The notes beneath the pieces were generated by a model, which ran no database searches, was not told where the DNA came from, and saw only the letters and a list, made by a program, of their open reading frames with translations. 64,000 nucleotides of DNA from Prevotella sp. (GTDB lineage Bacteria; Bacteroidota; Bacteroidia; Bacteroidales; Bacteroidaceae). The stretch is from NCBI GenBank assembly GCA_016287755.1, contig JAEEWT010000001.1, positions 124,001 through 188,000 on the forward strand, given 5' to 3'. A program made the translations under genes and the position numbers. Positions 1 through 8,703 of the stretch are shown in pieces (the stretch's first letter is position 1; every line of letters starts with the position of its first letter).

Positions 1-516
1 CTGGAGGTTACGAGCCGACAAATATACATTTTTATCTATATTTGGCAAAACGAGGAGAAGTTTCTTTCCTTCGACTTTGAGATTTTTAGTAATATTTATA
101 AAATCTTTAGTCTTGGGTGCATCCATCGTGAAGTCCTCTACAACGATGATGGCATTCTCCTTTGCCTTATAAGAGAGGGCACTCTTACGTGCAAGGACCT
201 TAACTTTCTTGTTCAGCTTGAAGCTGTAGTCGCGGGGCTTCGGACCAAACACGCGGGCACCACCTACGAGTACCGGTGAGTTGATGTCACCACGGCGAGC
301 ACCACCACTACCCTTCTGACGGATCAGCTTGCGGGTAGAACCTGAGAGCTCACTGCGCTCCTTTGACTTAGCTGTTCCCTGGCGCTGATTGGCAAGATAC
401 TGCTTAACGTTCAGATACAGAACGTGATCATTCGGTTCAATAGCGAAGATAGCCTCATTAAGAGTTGCCTTTCTTCCGGTCTCCTGACCATTGATATTTA
501 ATACGCTAACTTCCAT
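1..516 (-). CDS. rplD: 50S ribosomal protein L4 (uL4), 3' end cut off by the window
   Basis: uL4 is an early-assembly protein of the 50S subunit whose extended loop lines the exit tunnel; in many bacteria it also represses its own operon. The first 172 codons are present and open to the window edge. The loop motif [19 protein letters not shown] and then [16 protein letters not shown] are visible. The start ATG (516-514) shares one base with the rplC stop (TAATG), so translation is probably coupled. The remaining C-terminal residues lie outside the window. Family assignment is clear. Confidence 0.95.
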   Translation of the reverse strand, partial: MEVSVLNINGQETGRKATLNEAIFAIEPNDHVLYLNVKQYLANQRQGTAKSKERSELSGSTRKLIRQKGSGGARRGDINSPVLVGGARVFGPKPRDYSFKLNKKVKVLARKSALSYKAKENAIIVVEDFTMDAPKTKDFINITKNLKVEGKKLLLVLPNIDKNVYLSARNLQ

Positions 517-1130
517 TACATGTTAATTATTACAGTTGAACCTTTGCATCCAGCGACGCTACCCTTCACAATAAGAAGGTTGCTCTCTGGGATAACCTTT
601 AACACTCTGAGGTTCTGAGTGGTTACACGGTCACCACCCATCTGGCCGCCCATGCGCATACCCTTGAACACCTTAGCGGGGTATGAACAAGCACCGATAG
701 ATCCCGGCTTGCGGGCACGGTCGTCCTGACCGTGTGTAGCCTGACCTACACCACCGAATCCGTGGCGCTTCATAACGCCCTGGAAACCCTTACCTTTGGA
801 AGTACCAATCACGTCAACGAAGTCAACATCGTTGAAGATCTCAACTGTGATGGTATCACCGAGGTTGTGCTCCTCGTCAAACTTGAACTCGGCCAAGTGC
901 TTCTTTGGTGTTGTACCGGCCTTCTTGAAGACTCCCTGCATAGGCTTAGAGGTATTCTTCTCCTTAGCCTCGCCGTAGCCCAGCTGAACAGCCTGATAAC
1001 CGTCTTTCTCAACGGTCTTAACCTGAGTAACAACACAAGGACCAGCTTCGATAACAGTGCACGGCACATTCTTGCCGTCGGCACTGAAAACGGATGTCAT
1101 TCCGATTTTCTTTCCTAATAATCCTGGCAT
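516..1130 (-). CDS. rplC: 50S ribosomal protein L3 (uL3)
   Basis: uL3 is one of the first proteins bound to 23S rRNA, near the peptidyl transferase centre. The 204-residue product is normal in length, starts [12 protein letters not shown], and has the conserved [13 protein letters not shown] segment and the glycine-rich [10 protein letters not shown] near the C terminus. The stop overlaps the rplD start by one base. No Shine-Dalgarno precedes the ATG; the leader is AT-rich. In most bacteria rpsJ lies directly upstream, but here rpsJ is about 2 kb away and rplC has its own promoter (1314-1344) and a structured leader. Confidence 0.97.
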   Translation of the reverse strand: MPGLLGKKIGMTSVFSADGKNVPCTVIEAGPCVVTQVKTVEKDGYQAVQLGYGEAKEKNTSKPMQGVFKKAGTTPKKHLAEFKFDEEHNLGDTITVEIFNDVDFVDVIGTSKGKGFQGVMKRHGFGGVGQATHGQDDRARKPGSIGACSYPAKVFKGMRMGGQMGGDRVTTQNLRVLKVIPESNLLIVKGSVAGCKGSTVIINM

Positions 1131-1166
1131 TTCAGTTTAAAATTAAATAATATAATGTTTAATATG

Positions 1167-1224
1167 GTTTCTTTTTAAGTGCTCCTACGCTTTTTTCACA
1201 CACACAACACACTTAAAAAGAAAC
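1167..1224 (-). promoter_or_regulatory. Perfect 15-bp inverted repeat in the rplC leader
   Basis: The arms GTTTCTTTTTAAGTG (1167-1181) and CACTTAAAAAGAAAC (1210-1224) are exact reverse complements around a 28-nt loop. They lie between the predicted rplC transcription start (about 1307) and the start codon at 1130. No U-tract follows on the minus strand in a way that would make a simple terminator. A regulatory leader structure for the rplC operon is an inference. Confidence 0.5.
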
Positions 1225-1313
1225 ATCCTCACTTCTTCGCAATTGAAGGTTAAGTTGTTCTTTATCAGAGTATTGATGGCATAAAGCCAGCGCAATACGC
1301 ACTTTAGCGGGTG

Positions 1314-1344
1314 CAAAGGTACACATTATTATTGAAATAACAAG
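1314..1344 (-). promoter_or_regulatory. Predicted promoter for rplC-rplD
   Basis: On the minus strand TACCTTTG (1321-1314) matches the Bacteroidetes -7 element TAnnTTTG, with CTTG (1344-1341), one base off TTTG, 19 bp upstream. It gives rplC its own start after the upstream insert. Confidence 0.6.
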
Positions 1345-1405
1345 CATGAGCACCTTTGCACCAGGCAACTTTTATTGATTTTTAACTATTCGATAAAGGG
1401 AAAAG

Positions 1406-1422
1406 CCTGATACTGTATCAGG
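1406..1422 (-). terminator. Probable terminator after the LEA-like gene
   Basis: CCTGATAC and GTATCAGG form a perfect dyad around one base, followed on the minus strand by CTTTTCCCTTT. It lies just after the stop of the gene at 1431-1925 and upstream of the rplC promoter. Confidence 0.5.
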
Positions 1423-1430
1423 AAAGGGGT

Positions 1431-1925
1431 TTATTTCAGTCCGAACAGTCCTTTTAGCTTCTGGAAGAAACCGCTTTTCTCCACACTCTCGGCGCTCTCC
1501 TTGATAAACTCACCGGCGCGGTCGGTTTGTTCGCTTACGAACTCCTTGGCTTGCTGAACGGTTTCGTTAGACGTAAGCTGCTCCACGGTTTCGTCGATCT
1601 TCTCACGAACAGCTTTCACGGTTTCGTTTTCGCTGATATCGTTGATCACACCTTCCACCTTCTCCTTGACGTTCTTCAGGTTTTCTTCGCTCACCCAGCC
1701 TTCCACTTTCTCGCGGACAGCCTTCACGGTTTCGTTCTCACTGATATCGTTGATCACTTCCTCAGCTTTCTCCTTCATGTTTTTCAACAGGTCTTCAGCC
1801 GAATCCTTTACGTCACTTGCTGTTTCTGCGGCCTGGTCCTTTACCTCTTCAGCCGCTTCTGCTGCTTGATTCTTCAGTTCTTCAGCTGCTTCTGCTGTTT
1901 GATTCTTCAGTTCTTCAGTTTCCAT
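1431..1925 (-). CDS. LEA-like / apolipoprotein-like amphipathic helical repeat protein
   Basis: This 164-residue, highly charged protein has no aromatic-rich core. The N-terminal third is built of 11-residue repeats of the type ELKNQAAEAAE (residues 5-48), the pattern of group 3 LEA and YtxH-like proteins. A 17-residue unit, VINDISENETVKAVREK, occurs twice, 36 residues (108 bp) apart. The C terminus is a short basic helix (GFFQKLKGLFGLK). The start METEEL was chosen because the upstream in-frame extension would begin before the promoter at 1954-1985. Such proteins are usually unfolded until desiccation or membrane contact. A stress or envelope role is only inferred. It lies between rpsJ and rplC. 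Confidence 0.7.
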   Translation of the reverse strand: METEELKNQTAEAAEELKNQAAEAAEEVKDQAAETASDVKDSAEDLLKNMKEKAEEVINDISENETVKAVREKVEGWVSEENLKNVKEKVEGVINDISENETVKAVREKIDETVEQLTSNETVQQAKEFVSEQTDRAGEFIKESAESVEKSGFFQKLKGLFGLK

Positions 1926-1953
1926 ATGCTTAATAATTTGGTTATTACGGCTA

Positions 1954-1985
1954 CAAAGATATATAAAAAATGAATACACTCCAAA
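1954..1985 (-). promoter_or_regulatory. Predicted promoter for the LEA-like gene
   Basis: The minus strand carries TTTG (1985-1982), a 20-bp spacer and TATCTTTG (1961-1954), a full match to the Bacteroidetes consensus. The predicted start near 1947 fixes the start codon at 1925. Confidence 0.75.
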
Positions 1986-1999
1986 AAAACGGCCAGCAA

Positions 2000-2131
2000 A
2001 TGAATTCTAAAGAATGCTCCGCTATTACGCCTAATCAACTTATGATCAGCAGCTTGTTAGCGGAGGATTATGTGGATTACCACGTATTCATGATGAAGAT
2101 CAAACCCATTATCAATGATGTGCATTGCTAA
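2000..2131 (+). CDS. Possible 43-residue small ORF, unrecognised
   Basis: An ATG-to-TAA frame of 44 codons begins MNSKECSAITPNQLMISSLL and ends IINDVHC. It has normal-looking codons and a protein-like composition, but no visible promoter or Shine-Dalgarno. It runs opposite to its neighbours and ends 15 bp before the 22-bp tandem array. It may be a remnant of a larger gene or chance. I do not recognise it. Confidence 0.25.
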   Translation: MNSKECSAITPNQLMISSLLAEDYVDYHVFMMKIKPIINDVHC

Positions 2132-2145
2132 CTGGGCTACTCACG

Positions 2146-2231
2146 CATAGAAACTAGGCTGATTTCCCATAGAAACTAGGCTGATTTCTTATAGAAACTA
2201 GGCTGATTTCTTATAGAAACTAGGCTGATTA
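2146..2231. repeat. 22-bp tandem repeat array, four copies
   Basis: Units begin at 2146, 2168, 2190 and 2212, exactly 22 bp apart. The shared core is ATAGAAACTAGGCTGATT; the only differences are at the unit ends (C or T), and the last unit is 20 bp long. The core contains stop codons in some frames and no start, so it is unlikely to be coding. Each unit has partly self-complementary ends (GAAA...TTTC). It lies between the small ORF and the 3' end of the gene at 2283-2990. Confidence 0.9.
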
Positions 2232-2282
2232 CTCGATATTCTGCAATTCAATCAGGTCGTTTGGAACTTTGACCCACTTCTG

Positions 2283-2990
2283 TTAGGGAAAGGTGAAACG
2301 AGTTCCAATGGTAAAGACACCCTGGAATCCATAGCCCAGTTCCGAATAGAAATGGATGAATCGGTTACCGAGATCGATGCCAACAGGAGTCAGTTGATAA
2401 GCGGAACGCCATTTCACCTCATCAAAATGTTCATGGCGATATTCATCGCGTTGAGTGTCGTCTTCTAAAGCAGTATATAGTCTACCATCAGAAGCAGCCT
2501 GCTGATAGTCGAATAACATGTGTTGTCTGATGGTTCCCAAAGCCGCCCGAGAATAGAGTTGCATGTGTCCTCGCATGGTAGTAAGCCAACTGTATCTGAC
2601 TGACGGCGCAATATAGAATATACGACTCTGCTCACTGCCATGCTTGGCAAGATAGGAATGGGGTGCCGACCCATATTCTTCTATTCCATCATAGGATTCA
2701 TTCGATAATCCCCATCCGGCGATGCAGCCTACAGCCCATCGTTGGTTAAGACGATAGTGGTACTCAAAACTCAGAGTTATATGCGAATCACCGAAGAGGT
2801 CGGAACATCCCACCTCACTTTCCATATGATAGGTTTCCAAATAGTGATCTACCACATCATTAACCTTGTTATCGGCCATATTGTTCCCGACACCGAAGCC
2901 CATACTGAACTCATGTCTGATCTGTTGCTGAGCTCCCAATCGAAGGGTGACGCAGCAAAGCAACGCCGTCGCTAAAATCATTCTTTTCAT
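2283..2990 (-). CDS. Small secreted protein, probably an outer-membrane beta-barrel
   Basis: This 235-residue protein has a clear signal peptide (MKRMILATALLCCVTLRLGAQ). The rest alternates polar and aromatic residues in beta-type strands, with many Tyr, Phe and Gly, and ends in GTRFTFP, like Bacteroidetes outer-membrane barrel proteins. I do not recognise a named family. The start at 2990 is preferred over one at 3014 because a full promoter lies at 3012-3043. It is the second gene of the insert between rpsJ and rplC. Its function is unknown. Confidence 0.6.
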   Translation of the reverse strand: MKRMILATALLCCVTLRLGAQQQIRHEFSMGFGVGNNMADNKVNDVVDHYLETYHMESEVGCSDLFGDSHITLSFEYHYRLNQRWAVGCIAGWGLSNESYDGIEEYGSAPHSYLAKHGSEQSRIFYIAPSVRYSWLTTMRGHMQLYSRAALGTIRQHMLFDYQQAASDGRLYTALEDDTQRDEYRHEHFDEVKWRSAYQLTPVGIDLGNRFIHFYSELGYGFQGVFTIGTRFTFP

Positions 2991-3011
2991 AATAGTATAG
3001 CTTTGACACCG

Positions 3012-3043
3012 CAAAAATATAGCTTTCCAGCCTCTTTTGCAAA
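3012..3043 (-). promoter_or_regulatory. Predicted promoter for the outer-membrane-type gene
   Basis: The minus strand carries TTTG (3043-3040), a 20-bp spacer and TATTTTTG (3019-3012). Transcription would start near 3005, just upstream of the ATG at 2990. Confidence 0.7.
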
Positions 3044-3129
3044 TTATTTGAGATCAAAAAGTTCACAAATGTTCACCTTGGGCTATTCTTATATCAATTT
3101 CTTATGAAGTTTTGAGATTACGACAAAAC

Positions 3130-3164
3130 AAAAACGGGAATCACAATATGTGACTCCCGTTTTT
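3130..3164 (-). terminator. Intrinsic terminator after rpsJ
   Basis: The arms AAAAACGGGAATCAC (3130-3144) and GTGACTCCCGTTTTT (3150-3164) pair with one mismatch or wobble around a 5-nt loop. On the minus strand the stem runs into a T-rich tract. It closes the rpsL-rpsG-fusA-rpsJ unit and separates it from rplC. Confidence 0.85.
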
Positions 3165-3191
3165 ATGATAGTTTGCCCGTTCGGGCTTTAA

Positions 3192-3497
3192 CTATACCTT
3201 GATCTCTACCTCAACACCGCTGGGAAGCTCAAGCTTCATCAGGGCATCAACCGTCTTGGCAGTTGAGCTGTAGATGTCGATCAGACGCTTGTAGTCTGAC
3301 AACTGGAACTGCTCACGAGCCTTCTTGTTTACGAAGGTAGAACGGTTTACTGTGTAGATACGCTTGTGAGTTGGAAGGGGGATAGGACCGCTAACGATAG
3401 CACCTGTGGCCTTAACTGCCTTCACGATTTTCTCTGCTGACTTGTCAACCAATTTGTGGTCGTAGCTCTTCAGCTTAATGCGAATTTTCTGACTCAT
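3192..3497 (-). CDS. rpsJ: 30S ribosomal protein S10 (uS10)
   Basis: uS10 is a 30S head protein that also acts as NusE in transcription antitermination. The 101-residue product, starting [20 protein letters not shown], has the conserved [17 protein letters not shown] loop. It follows fusA with a 79-bp gap that contains a stem-loop, and is followed by a strong terminator. In most genomes the next gene would be rplC. Confidence 0.97.
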   Translation of the reverse strand: MSQKIRIKLKSYDHKLVDKSAEKIVKAVKATGAIVSGPIPLPTHKRIYTVNRSTFVNKKAREQFQLSDYKRLIDIYSSTAKTVDALMKLELPSGVEVEIKV

Positions 3498-3533
3498 AAT
3501 CTTTAATGTTTAATATTTATTGTTTAATATGAG

Positions 3534-3566
3534 GAGCCGCTAAAGAGTCATTTGCTCAGCGGCTCG
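3534..3566 (-). other. Stem-loop between fusA and rpsJ
   Basis: GAGCCGCT (3534-3541) and AGCGGCTC (3559-3566) form a perfect 8-bp stem. On the transcribed minus strand no U-run follows, so it may be a processing or mRNA stability element rather than a terminator. Confidence 0.4.
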
Positions 3567-3576
3567 CTCTTTTTTC

Positions 3577-5703
3577 TTACACGAGATCTACGCGACCCTT
3601 GATCTCCTCAAGCACAGCCTTGGCGATAGAGCCAGAAACTGGTGCGTGGTGATCATACTCCATAGAGCTGGTAGCACGACCAGAGGTGATGGTACGCAGA
3701 GCGGTTACATAGCCGAACATCTCAGCCAGCGGAACCATAGCCTTCACGATGCGTGCACCGCTACGGGCCTCTTCCATACCTTCTACCTGACCACGGCGCT
3801 TGTTCAAGTCACCAATCACGTCACCCATGTTCTCCTCAGGTGTCACCACCTCAAGCTTCATCACAGGCTCCATGAGTACAGGACCGGCCTTCACGCAAGC
3901 GTTCTTGTATGCGTTGCGGGCAGCGAGCTCGAATGACAACTGGTCAGAGTCAACCGGGTGGAATGAACCGTCGATCACAGTCACCTTCATGGAATCCATC
4001 GGATAGCCACCGAGCACACCATTCTTCATGGCATCCTCGAAGCCCTTCTGGACAGCGGGGATGAATTCCTTAGGAATGTTACCACCCTTCACCTCGTTGA
4101 TGAACTGCAGACCGCCGTTCTCCTTGATGTCGTAATCCTCATCAACCGGACCAACGTTCACGATGATGTCAGCGAACTTACCACGACCACCCGACTGCTT
4201 CTTGTAAACCTCGCGGAGGTTAACAGTCTTGGTGATGGCTTCCTTATAGTTCACCTGAGGCTTACCCTGGTTACACTCTACCTTGAACTCACGCTTCAGA
4301 CGGTCGATGATGATATCGAGGTGAAGCTCACCCATACCAGAGATCACGGTCTGACCGCTCTGCTCGTCGGTATGTACAGTGAAGGTAGGATCTTCCTCAG
4401 CCAGCTTAGCCAGACCATTATCAAGCTTGGCAATGTCAGCCTGGCTCTTCGGCTCAACGGCGATAGAGATCACGGTATCCGGGAAGCTGATGCTCTCCAG
4501 TACGATGGGATGAGCCTCATCGCAGAGGGTATCACCCGTACGGATATCCTTGAAACCTACACCAGCACCGATATCACCAGCGTCAATGCTCTCCATGGGC
4601 TGCTGCTTGTTGGAGTTCATCTGGAACAGACGGCTCACGCGCTCCTTCTTACCGGAACGGGTGTTGAAGACGTATGAACCAGCCTCCACCTTACCAGAGT
4701 AAACGCGGAAGAACACCAAACGACCAACATACGGGTCGGTAGCAATCTTGAAGGCCAGCGCTGAAGTGGGCTCGTCCTCACTCGGCTTACGGTCTTCCTC
4801 TTCGCCTGTGCTGGGGTTCTCACCAACGATATTGGGAGTATCCAGTGGAGAAGGAAGGAAGGCACAAACATAGTCGAGCAGAGTCTGTACACCCTTGTTC
4901 TTGAATGATGAACCGCAGAGCATCGGTGTGCACTCCATGGCGAGGGTACCCTTACGGATAGCAGCGATCAGCTCCTCCTCAGTAATTGAGTTAGGATCCT
5001 CGAAGAACTTCTCCATCAGAGCCTCATCGAACTCTGCTGCAGATTCCACGAGCTTGTCGCGCCACTCCTGAGCCTCATCAGCGAGATCAGCAGGGATGTC
5101 GGTTACCTCGAACTCAGCACCCTGTGTCTCATCGTTCCAGATGATAGCCTTCATCTTCAGCAGGTCAACGATACCCTTGAAGGTCTCCTCCTGTCCGATA
5201 GGAATCACCAAAGATACGGGCTTAGCACCCAGTACGTCCTTCATCTGCTGGAGAACGTCGTAGTAGTTTGCACCAGAACGGTCCATCTTGTTCACGTATC
5301 CCAGACGGGGTACGTTATACTTGTCGGCCTGGCGCCACACCGTTTCACTCTGGGGCTGTACACCACCTACTGCACAGTAGGTTGCCACAGCTCCGTCCAG
5401 TACACGGAGAGAACGCTCCACCTCAGCGGTGAAGTCCACGTGTCCCGGAGTATCAATCAAGTTGATCTTAAACTGTTTGTCGTTATAGTGCCAATAGCAG
5501 GTGGTAGCAGCAGAGGTGATAGTGATACCACGCTCCTGCTCCTGTGCCATCCAGTCCATTGTTGCGGCACCGTCATGAACCTCGCCAATCTTATGAGTCT
5601 TACCTGTGTAGTACAGGATACGCTCAGAAGTTGTTGTCTTACCGGCATCGATGTGAGCCATGATACCGATATTGCGGGTCAAATGTAAGTCTTGTTTTGC
5701 CAT
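3577..5703 (-). CDS. fusA: Elongation factor G
   Basis: EF-G is the GTPase that drives ribosomal translocation. The 708-residue product carries the G1 motif AHIDAGKT (residues 16-23), RGITIT near 60, DTPGH near 86 and NKMDR near 139, followed by domains II-V with the typical GGQMxHxxS-region equivalents near the C terminus ([16 protein letters not shown]). It lies between rpsG and rpsJ, the standard str operon order, and is the only fusA copy in this window. Confidence 0.97.
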   Translation of the reverse strand: MAKQDLHLTRNIGIMAHIDAGKTTTSERILYYTGKTHKIGEVHDGAATMDWMAQEQERGITITSAATTCYWHYNDKQFKINLIDTPGHVDFTAEVERSLRVLDGAVATYCAVGGVQPQSETVWRQADKYNVPRLGYVNKMDRSGANYYDVLQQMKDVLGAKPVSLVIPIGQEETFKGIVDLLKMKAIIWNDETQGAEFEVTDIPADLADEAQEWRDKLVESAAEFDEALMEKFFEDPNSITEEELIAAIRKGTLAMECTPMLCGSSFKNKGVQTLLDYVCAFLPSPLDTPNIVGENPSTGEEEDRKPSEDEPTSALAFKIATDPYVGRLVFFRVYSGKVEAGSYVFNTRSGKKERVSRLFQMNSNKQQPMESIDAGDIGAGVGFKDIRTGDTLCDEAHPIVLESISFPDTVISIAVEPKSQADIAKLDNGLAKLAEEDPTFTVHTDEQSGQTVISGMGELHLDIIIDRLKREFKVECNQGKPQVNYKEAITKTVNLREVYKKQSGGRGKFADIIVNVGPVDEDYDIKENGGLQFINEVKGGNIPKEFIPAVQKGFEDAMKNGVLGGYPMDSMKVTVIDGSFHPVDSDQLSFELAARNAYKNACVKAGPVLMEPVMKLEVVTPEENMGDVIGDLNKRRGQVEGMEEARSGARIVKAMVPLAEMFGYVTALRTITSGRATSSMEYDHHAPVSGSIAKAVLEEIKGRVDLV

Positions 5704-5735
5704 TTTCTCTTTTTACCTATTATTATCCTGAATGT

Positions 5736-6212
5736 TTAGAATCTGAAGTGAGCGAATGCACGGTTAGCCTCAGCCATACGGTGCATGTCCTCCTTACGCT
5801 TGTATGCACCACCCTGGTTGTTGTAGGCATCCATGATCTCAGCAGCCAGACGGTCAGCCATAGACTTACCACCACGCTTGCGAGCGAAGTTGATCATATT
5901 CTTCATGGACACACTCTCCTTGCGGTCCGGACGGATTTCCGTAGGAACCTGGAAGGTTGCACCACCGATACGACGGCTCTTCACCTCCACCTGGGGAGTG
6001 ATGTTGTCGAGGGCCTGCTTCCAAATCTCAAGCGGAGCCTTCTCTTCCTTAGCCATCTTCTCTTTGACGATGTCAAGAGCTTTGTAGAAAATCTCATATG
6101 ATGTATTCTTCTTTCCGTCATACATCAGATGATTCACGAACTTTGAGACCTTTTGGTCGTTGAAAACGGGATCCGGCAGGATCACGCGCTTCTTTGGTTT
6201 TGCTTTTCTCAT
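5736..6212 (-). CDS. rpsG: 30S ribosomal protein S7 (uS7)
   Basis: uS7 organises the 3' major domain of 16S rRNA and in E. coli represses the str operon. The 158-residue product starts [19 protein letters not shown] and ends [15 protein letters not shown], both family signatures. It sits 32 bp upstream of fusA. A 248-bp spacer separates it from rpsL, unusually long for this pair. Confidence 0.97.
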   Translation of the reverse strand: MRKAKPKKRVILPDPVFNDQKVSKFVNHLMYDGKKNTSYEIFYKALDIVKEKMAKEEKAPLEIWKQALDNITPQVEVKSRRIGGATFQVPTEIRPDRKESVSMKNMINFARKRGGKSMADRLAAEIMDAYNNQGGAYKRKEDMHRMAEANRAFAHFRF

Positions 6213-6460
6213 TTTTTACTAAAATTTATTCTGCATGGGGCTGTTCTTTCTGATATCTTCAACGCTCACTCCAGAGCATTTACTCAACCTGTTAACAATT
6301 CTCCAGCAAAACGGTTTACTTCAAGTTTCTGAGTTTTCAGTACTGAATGTTCAGTTACTGAGTTTGTAAGTTTCTGAGTCTTCGAGTTGTTGAGTTTCTC
6401 CTCTTGTTCCGAGCCTGCTCATCACCGAGCACCCATGAACTTAAAAACTCACTGACTCTT
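6213..6460. repeat. rpsL-rpsG spacer with degenerate short repeats
   Basis: The stretch from about 6320 to 6400 is built of variants of AGTTTCTGAGT and TTACTGAGTTTG (CTGAGTTT occurs several times). No reading frame, tRNA or promoter match is visible. In the mRNA (minus strand) it would be poor in U and self-complementarity. Whether it has a role is unknown. Confidence 0.5.
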
Positions 6461-6841
6461 TTACTTCTTCTGCTTAGGACGCTTAGCTCCGTACTTGGAA
6501 CGACGCTGTGTGCGGTTTGCTACACCTGCAGTATCCAGCGTTCCGCGAACAATGTGATAACGTACACCGGGAAGGTCCTTTACACGACCGCCGCGTACCA
6601 AAACGATAGAGTGCTCCTGAAGGTTGTGACCCTCTCCCGGGATGTAGGAGTTCACTTCCTTCTGGTTTGTCAAACGAACACGGGCAACTTTACGCATTGC
6701 CGAATTAGGCTTCTTCGGGGTCGTTGTGTAAACGCGTACACAAACGCCACGACGCTGAGGACATGAGTCCAAAGCGGGCGACTTGCTCTTGTCAACAAGC
6801 GCCTTTCTGCCTTTTCTTACTAATTGTGAAATAGTAGGCAT
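6461..6841 (-). CDS. rpsL: 30S ribosomal protein S12 (uS12)
   Basis: uS12 is the decoding-centre protein that controls accuracy. The 126-residue product starts [13 protein letters not shown]. The two loops linked to streptomycin resistance read [13 protein letters not shown] and [11 protein letters not shown], wild-type at the residues usually mutated. It is first in the rpsL-rpsG-fusA-rpsJ unit, and a promoter -7 element lies about 85 bp upstream. Confidence 0.97.
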   Translation of the reverse strand: MPTISQLVRKGRKALVDKSKSPALDSCPQRRGVCVRVYTTTPKKPNSAMRKVARVRLTNQKEVNSYIPGEGHNLQEHSIVLVRGGRVKDLPGVRYHIVRGTLDTAGVANRTQRRSKYGAKRPKQKK

Positions 6842-6923
6842 TGTACTTAATTTTTAGATATTTATATTGTTTTGTTTATATTCGAGTATGTGCACTATAA
6901 TCCCTGCGGACTATTTCGGGCTG

Positions 6924-6931
6924 CAAAGGTA
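6924..6931 (-). promoter_or_regulatory. Predicted promoter -7 element for rpsL
   Basis: TACCTTTG on the minus strand matches TAnnTTTG. No clear TTTG is visible at the right spacing upstream, so confidence is moderate. Confidence 0.5.
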
Positions 6932-6990
6932 CAAACTTTCCCCGAAATCACCTAATTCTATAAATAGCAAAAGCAACAGAATAATAAAAA

Positions 6991-7042
6991 ATTAGTAAGA
7001 AATACACTTTGTTAACATTATTTTAGTATATCTCTTACTAAT
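6991..7042 (-). terminator. Probable terminator after the DUF3467 gene
   Basis: ATTAGTAAGA (6991-7000) and TCTTACTAAT (7033-7042) are exact reverse complements. On the minus strand the second arm is followed by TTTTTTATT. The stem is AT-rich and the loop is long (32 nt). Confidence 0.5.
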
Positions 7043-7072
7043 TTCGTTCAAGAATCAACAGGATTCACGAGA

Positions 7073-7384
7073 TTAAGCCTCACCTTTTCCCATCGGAAAC
7101 GGTGTTGCGGTACGCGGTCCTTGGTTTGGGATGCGAATGGTTCCGAACTCCTGTTCGTAACGCATGATATTCTCCTGTAGCGCAGCGAGGAGTCGCTTGG
7201 CATGTTCAGGAGCCAGAATCACACGACTCTTCACCTGTGCCTTCGGCAATCCGGGAAGCACACGGGCGAAATCAAGGATGAAATCACTACTACTGTGGGT
7301 AATGATGGCAAAGTTGGCATACTGTCCCTGTGCCACATCCTGCGGCAACTCCAACTGCAATCCGTTATTCTTCTGTTCCTCCAT
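7073..7384 (-). CDS. DUF3467 family protein
   Basis: This 103-residue protein of unknown function matches the DUF3467 family as I know it: a compact domain with the run YANFAIITHSSSDFILDFAR, the PGLPKAQVKSRVILAPEHAKRLL segment and the ending GTIRIP. In Bacteroidetes it often sits next to rpoC. Here trpS separates them, and it shares a transcription direction with trpS across a 43-bp repeat-like spacer. No catalytic motif, signal peptide or membrane segment is visible. A link to transcription is suggested only by neighbourhood. Confidence 0.8.
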   Translation of the reverse strand: MEEQKNNGLQLELPQDVAQGQYANFAIITHSSSDFILDFARVLPGLPKAQVKSRVILAPEHAKRLLAALQENIMRYEQEFGTIRIPNQGPRTATPFPMGKGEA

Positions 7385-7427
7385 AACCTAAACTATGAAC
7401 TATGAATTATGAATTATGAACTATGAA

Positions 7428-8594
<1,167 letters not shown>

Positions 8595-8615
8595 TCACAA
8601 ATGCCAAAAACAACA

Positions 8616-8650
8616 GCAGCCATATCCTTCTCACAGAAGAATATAGCTGC
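8616..8650 (-). terminator. Intrinsic terminator after rpoC
   Basis: A 16-bp stem with two wobble positions pairs 8616-8631 with 8635-8650 (GCAGC...GCTGC at its base), with a 3-nt loop. On the minus strand TTGTTTTTGG follows. It ends the secE-to-rpoC transcript. Confidence 0.8.
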
Positions 8651-8703
8651 CGTTTCGTATATTCAAGCACTCAGACGAGTAGCTTTTCTATTGTCTTAAC
8701 GGA

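Noticed and set aside
1311..1361. 10-bp inverted repeat GTGCAAAGGT/ACCTTTGCAC, possible divergent promoters
   Set aside because: One arm is the common promoter -7 sequence; the other lacks the TA of the consensus, and no plus-strand gene follows.
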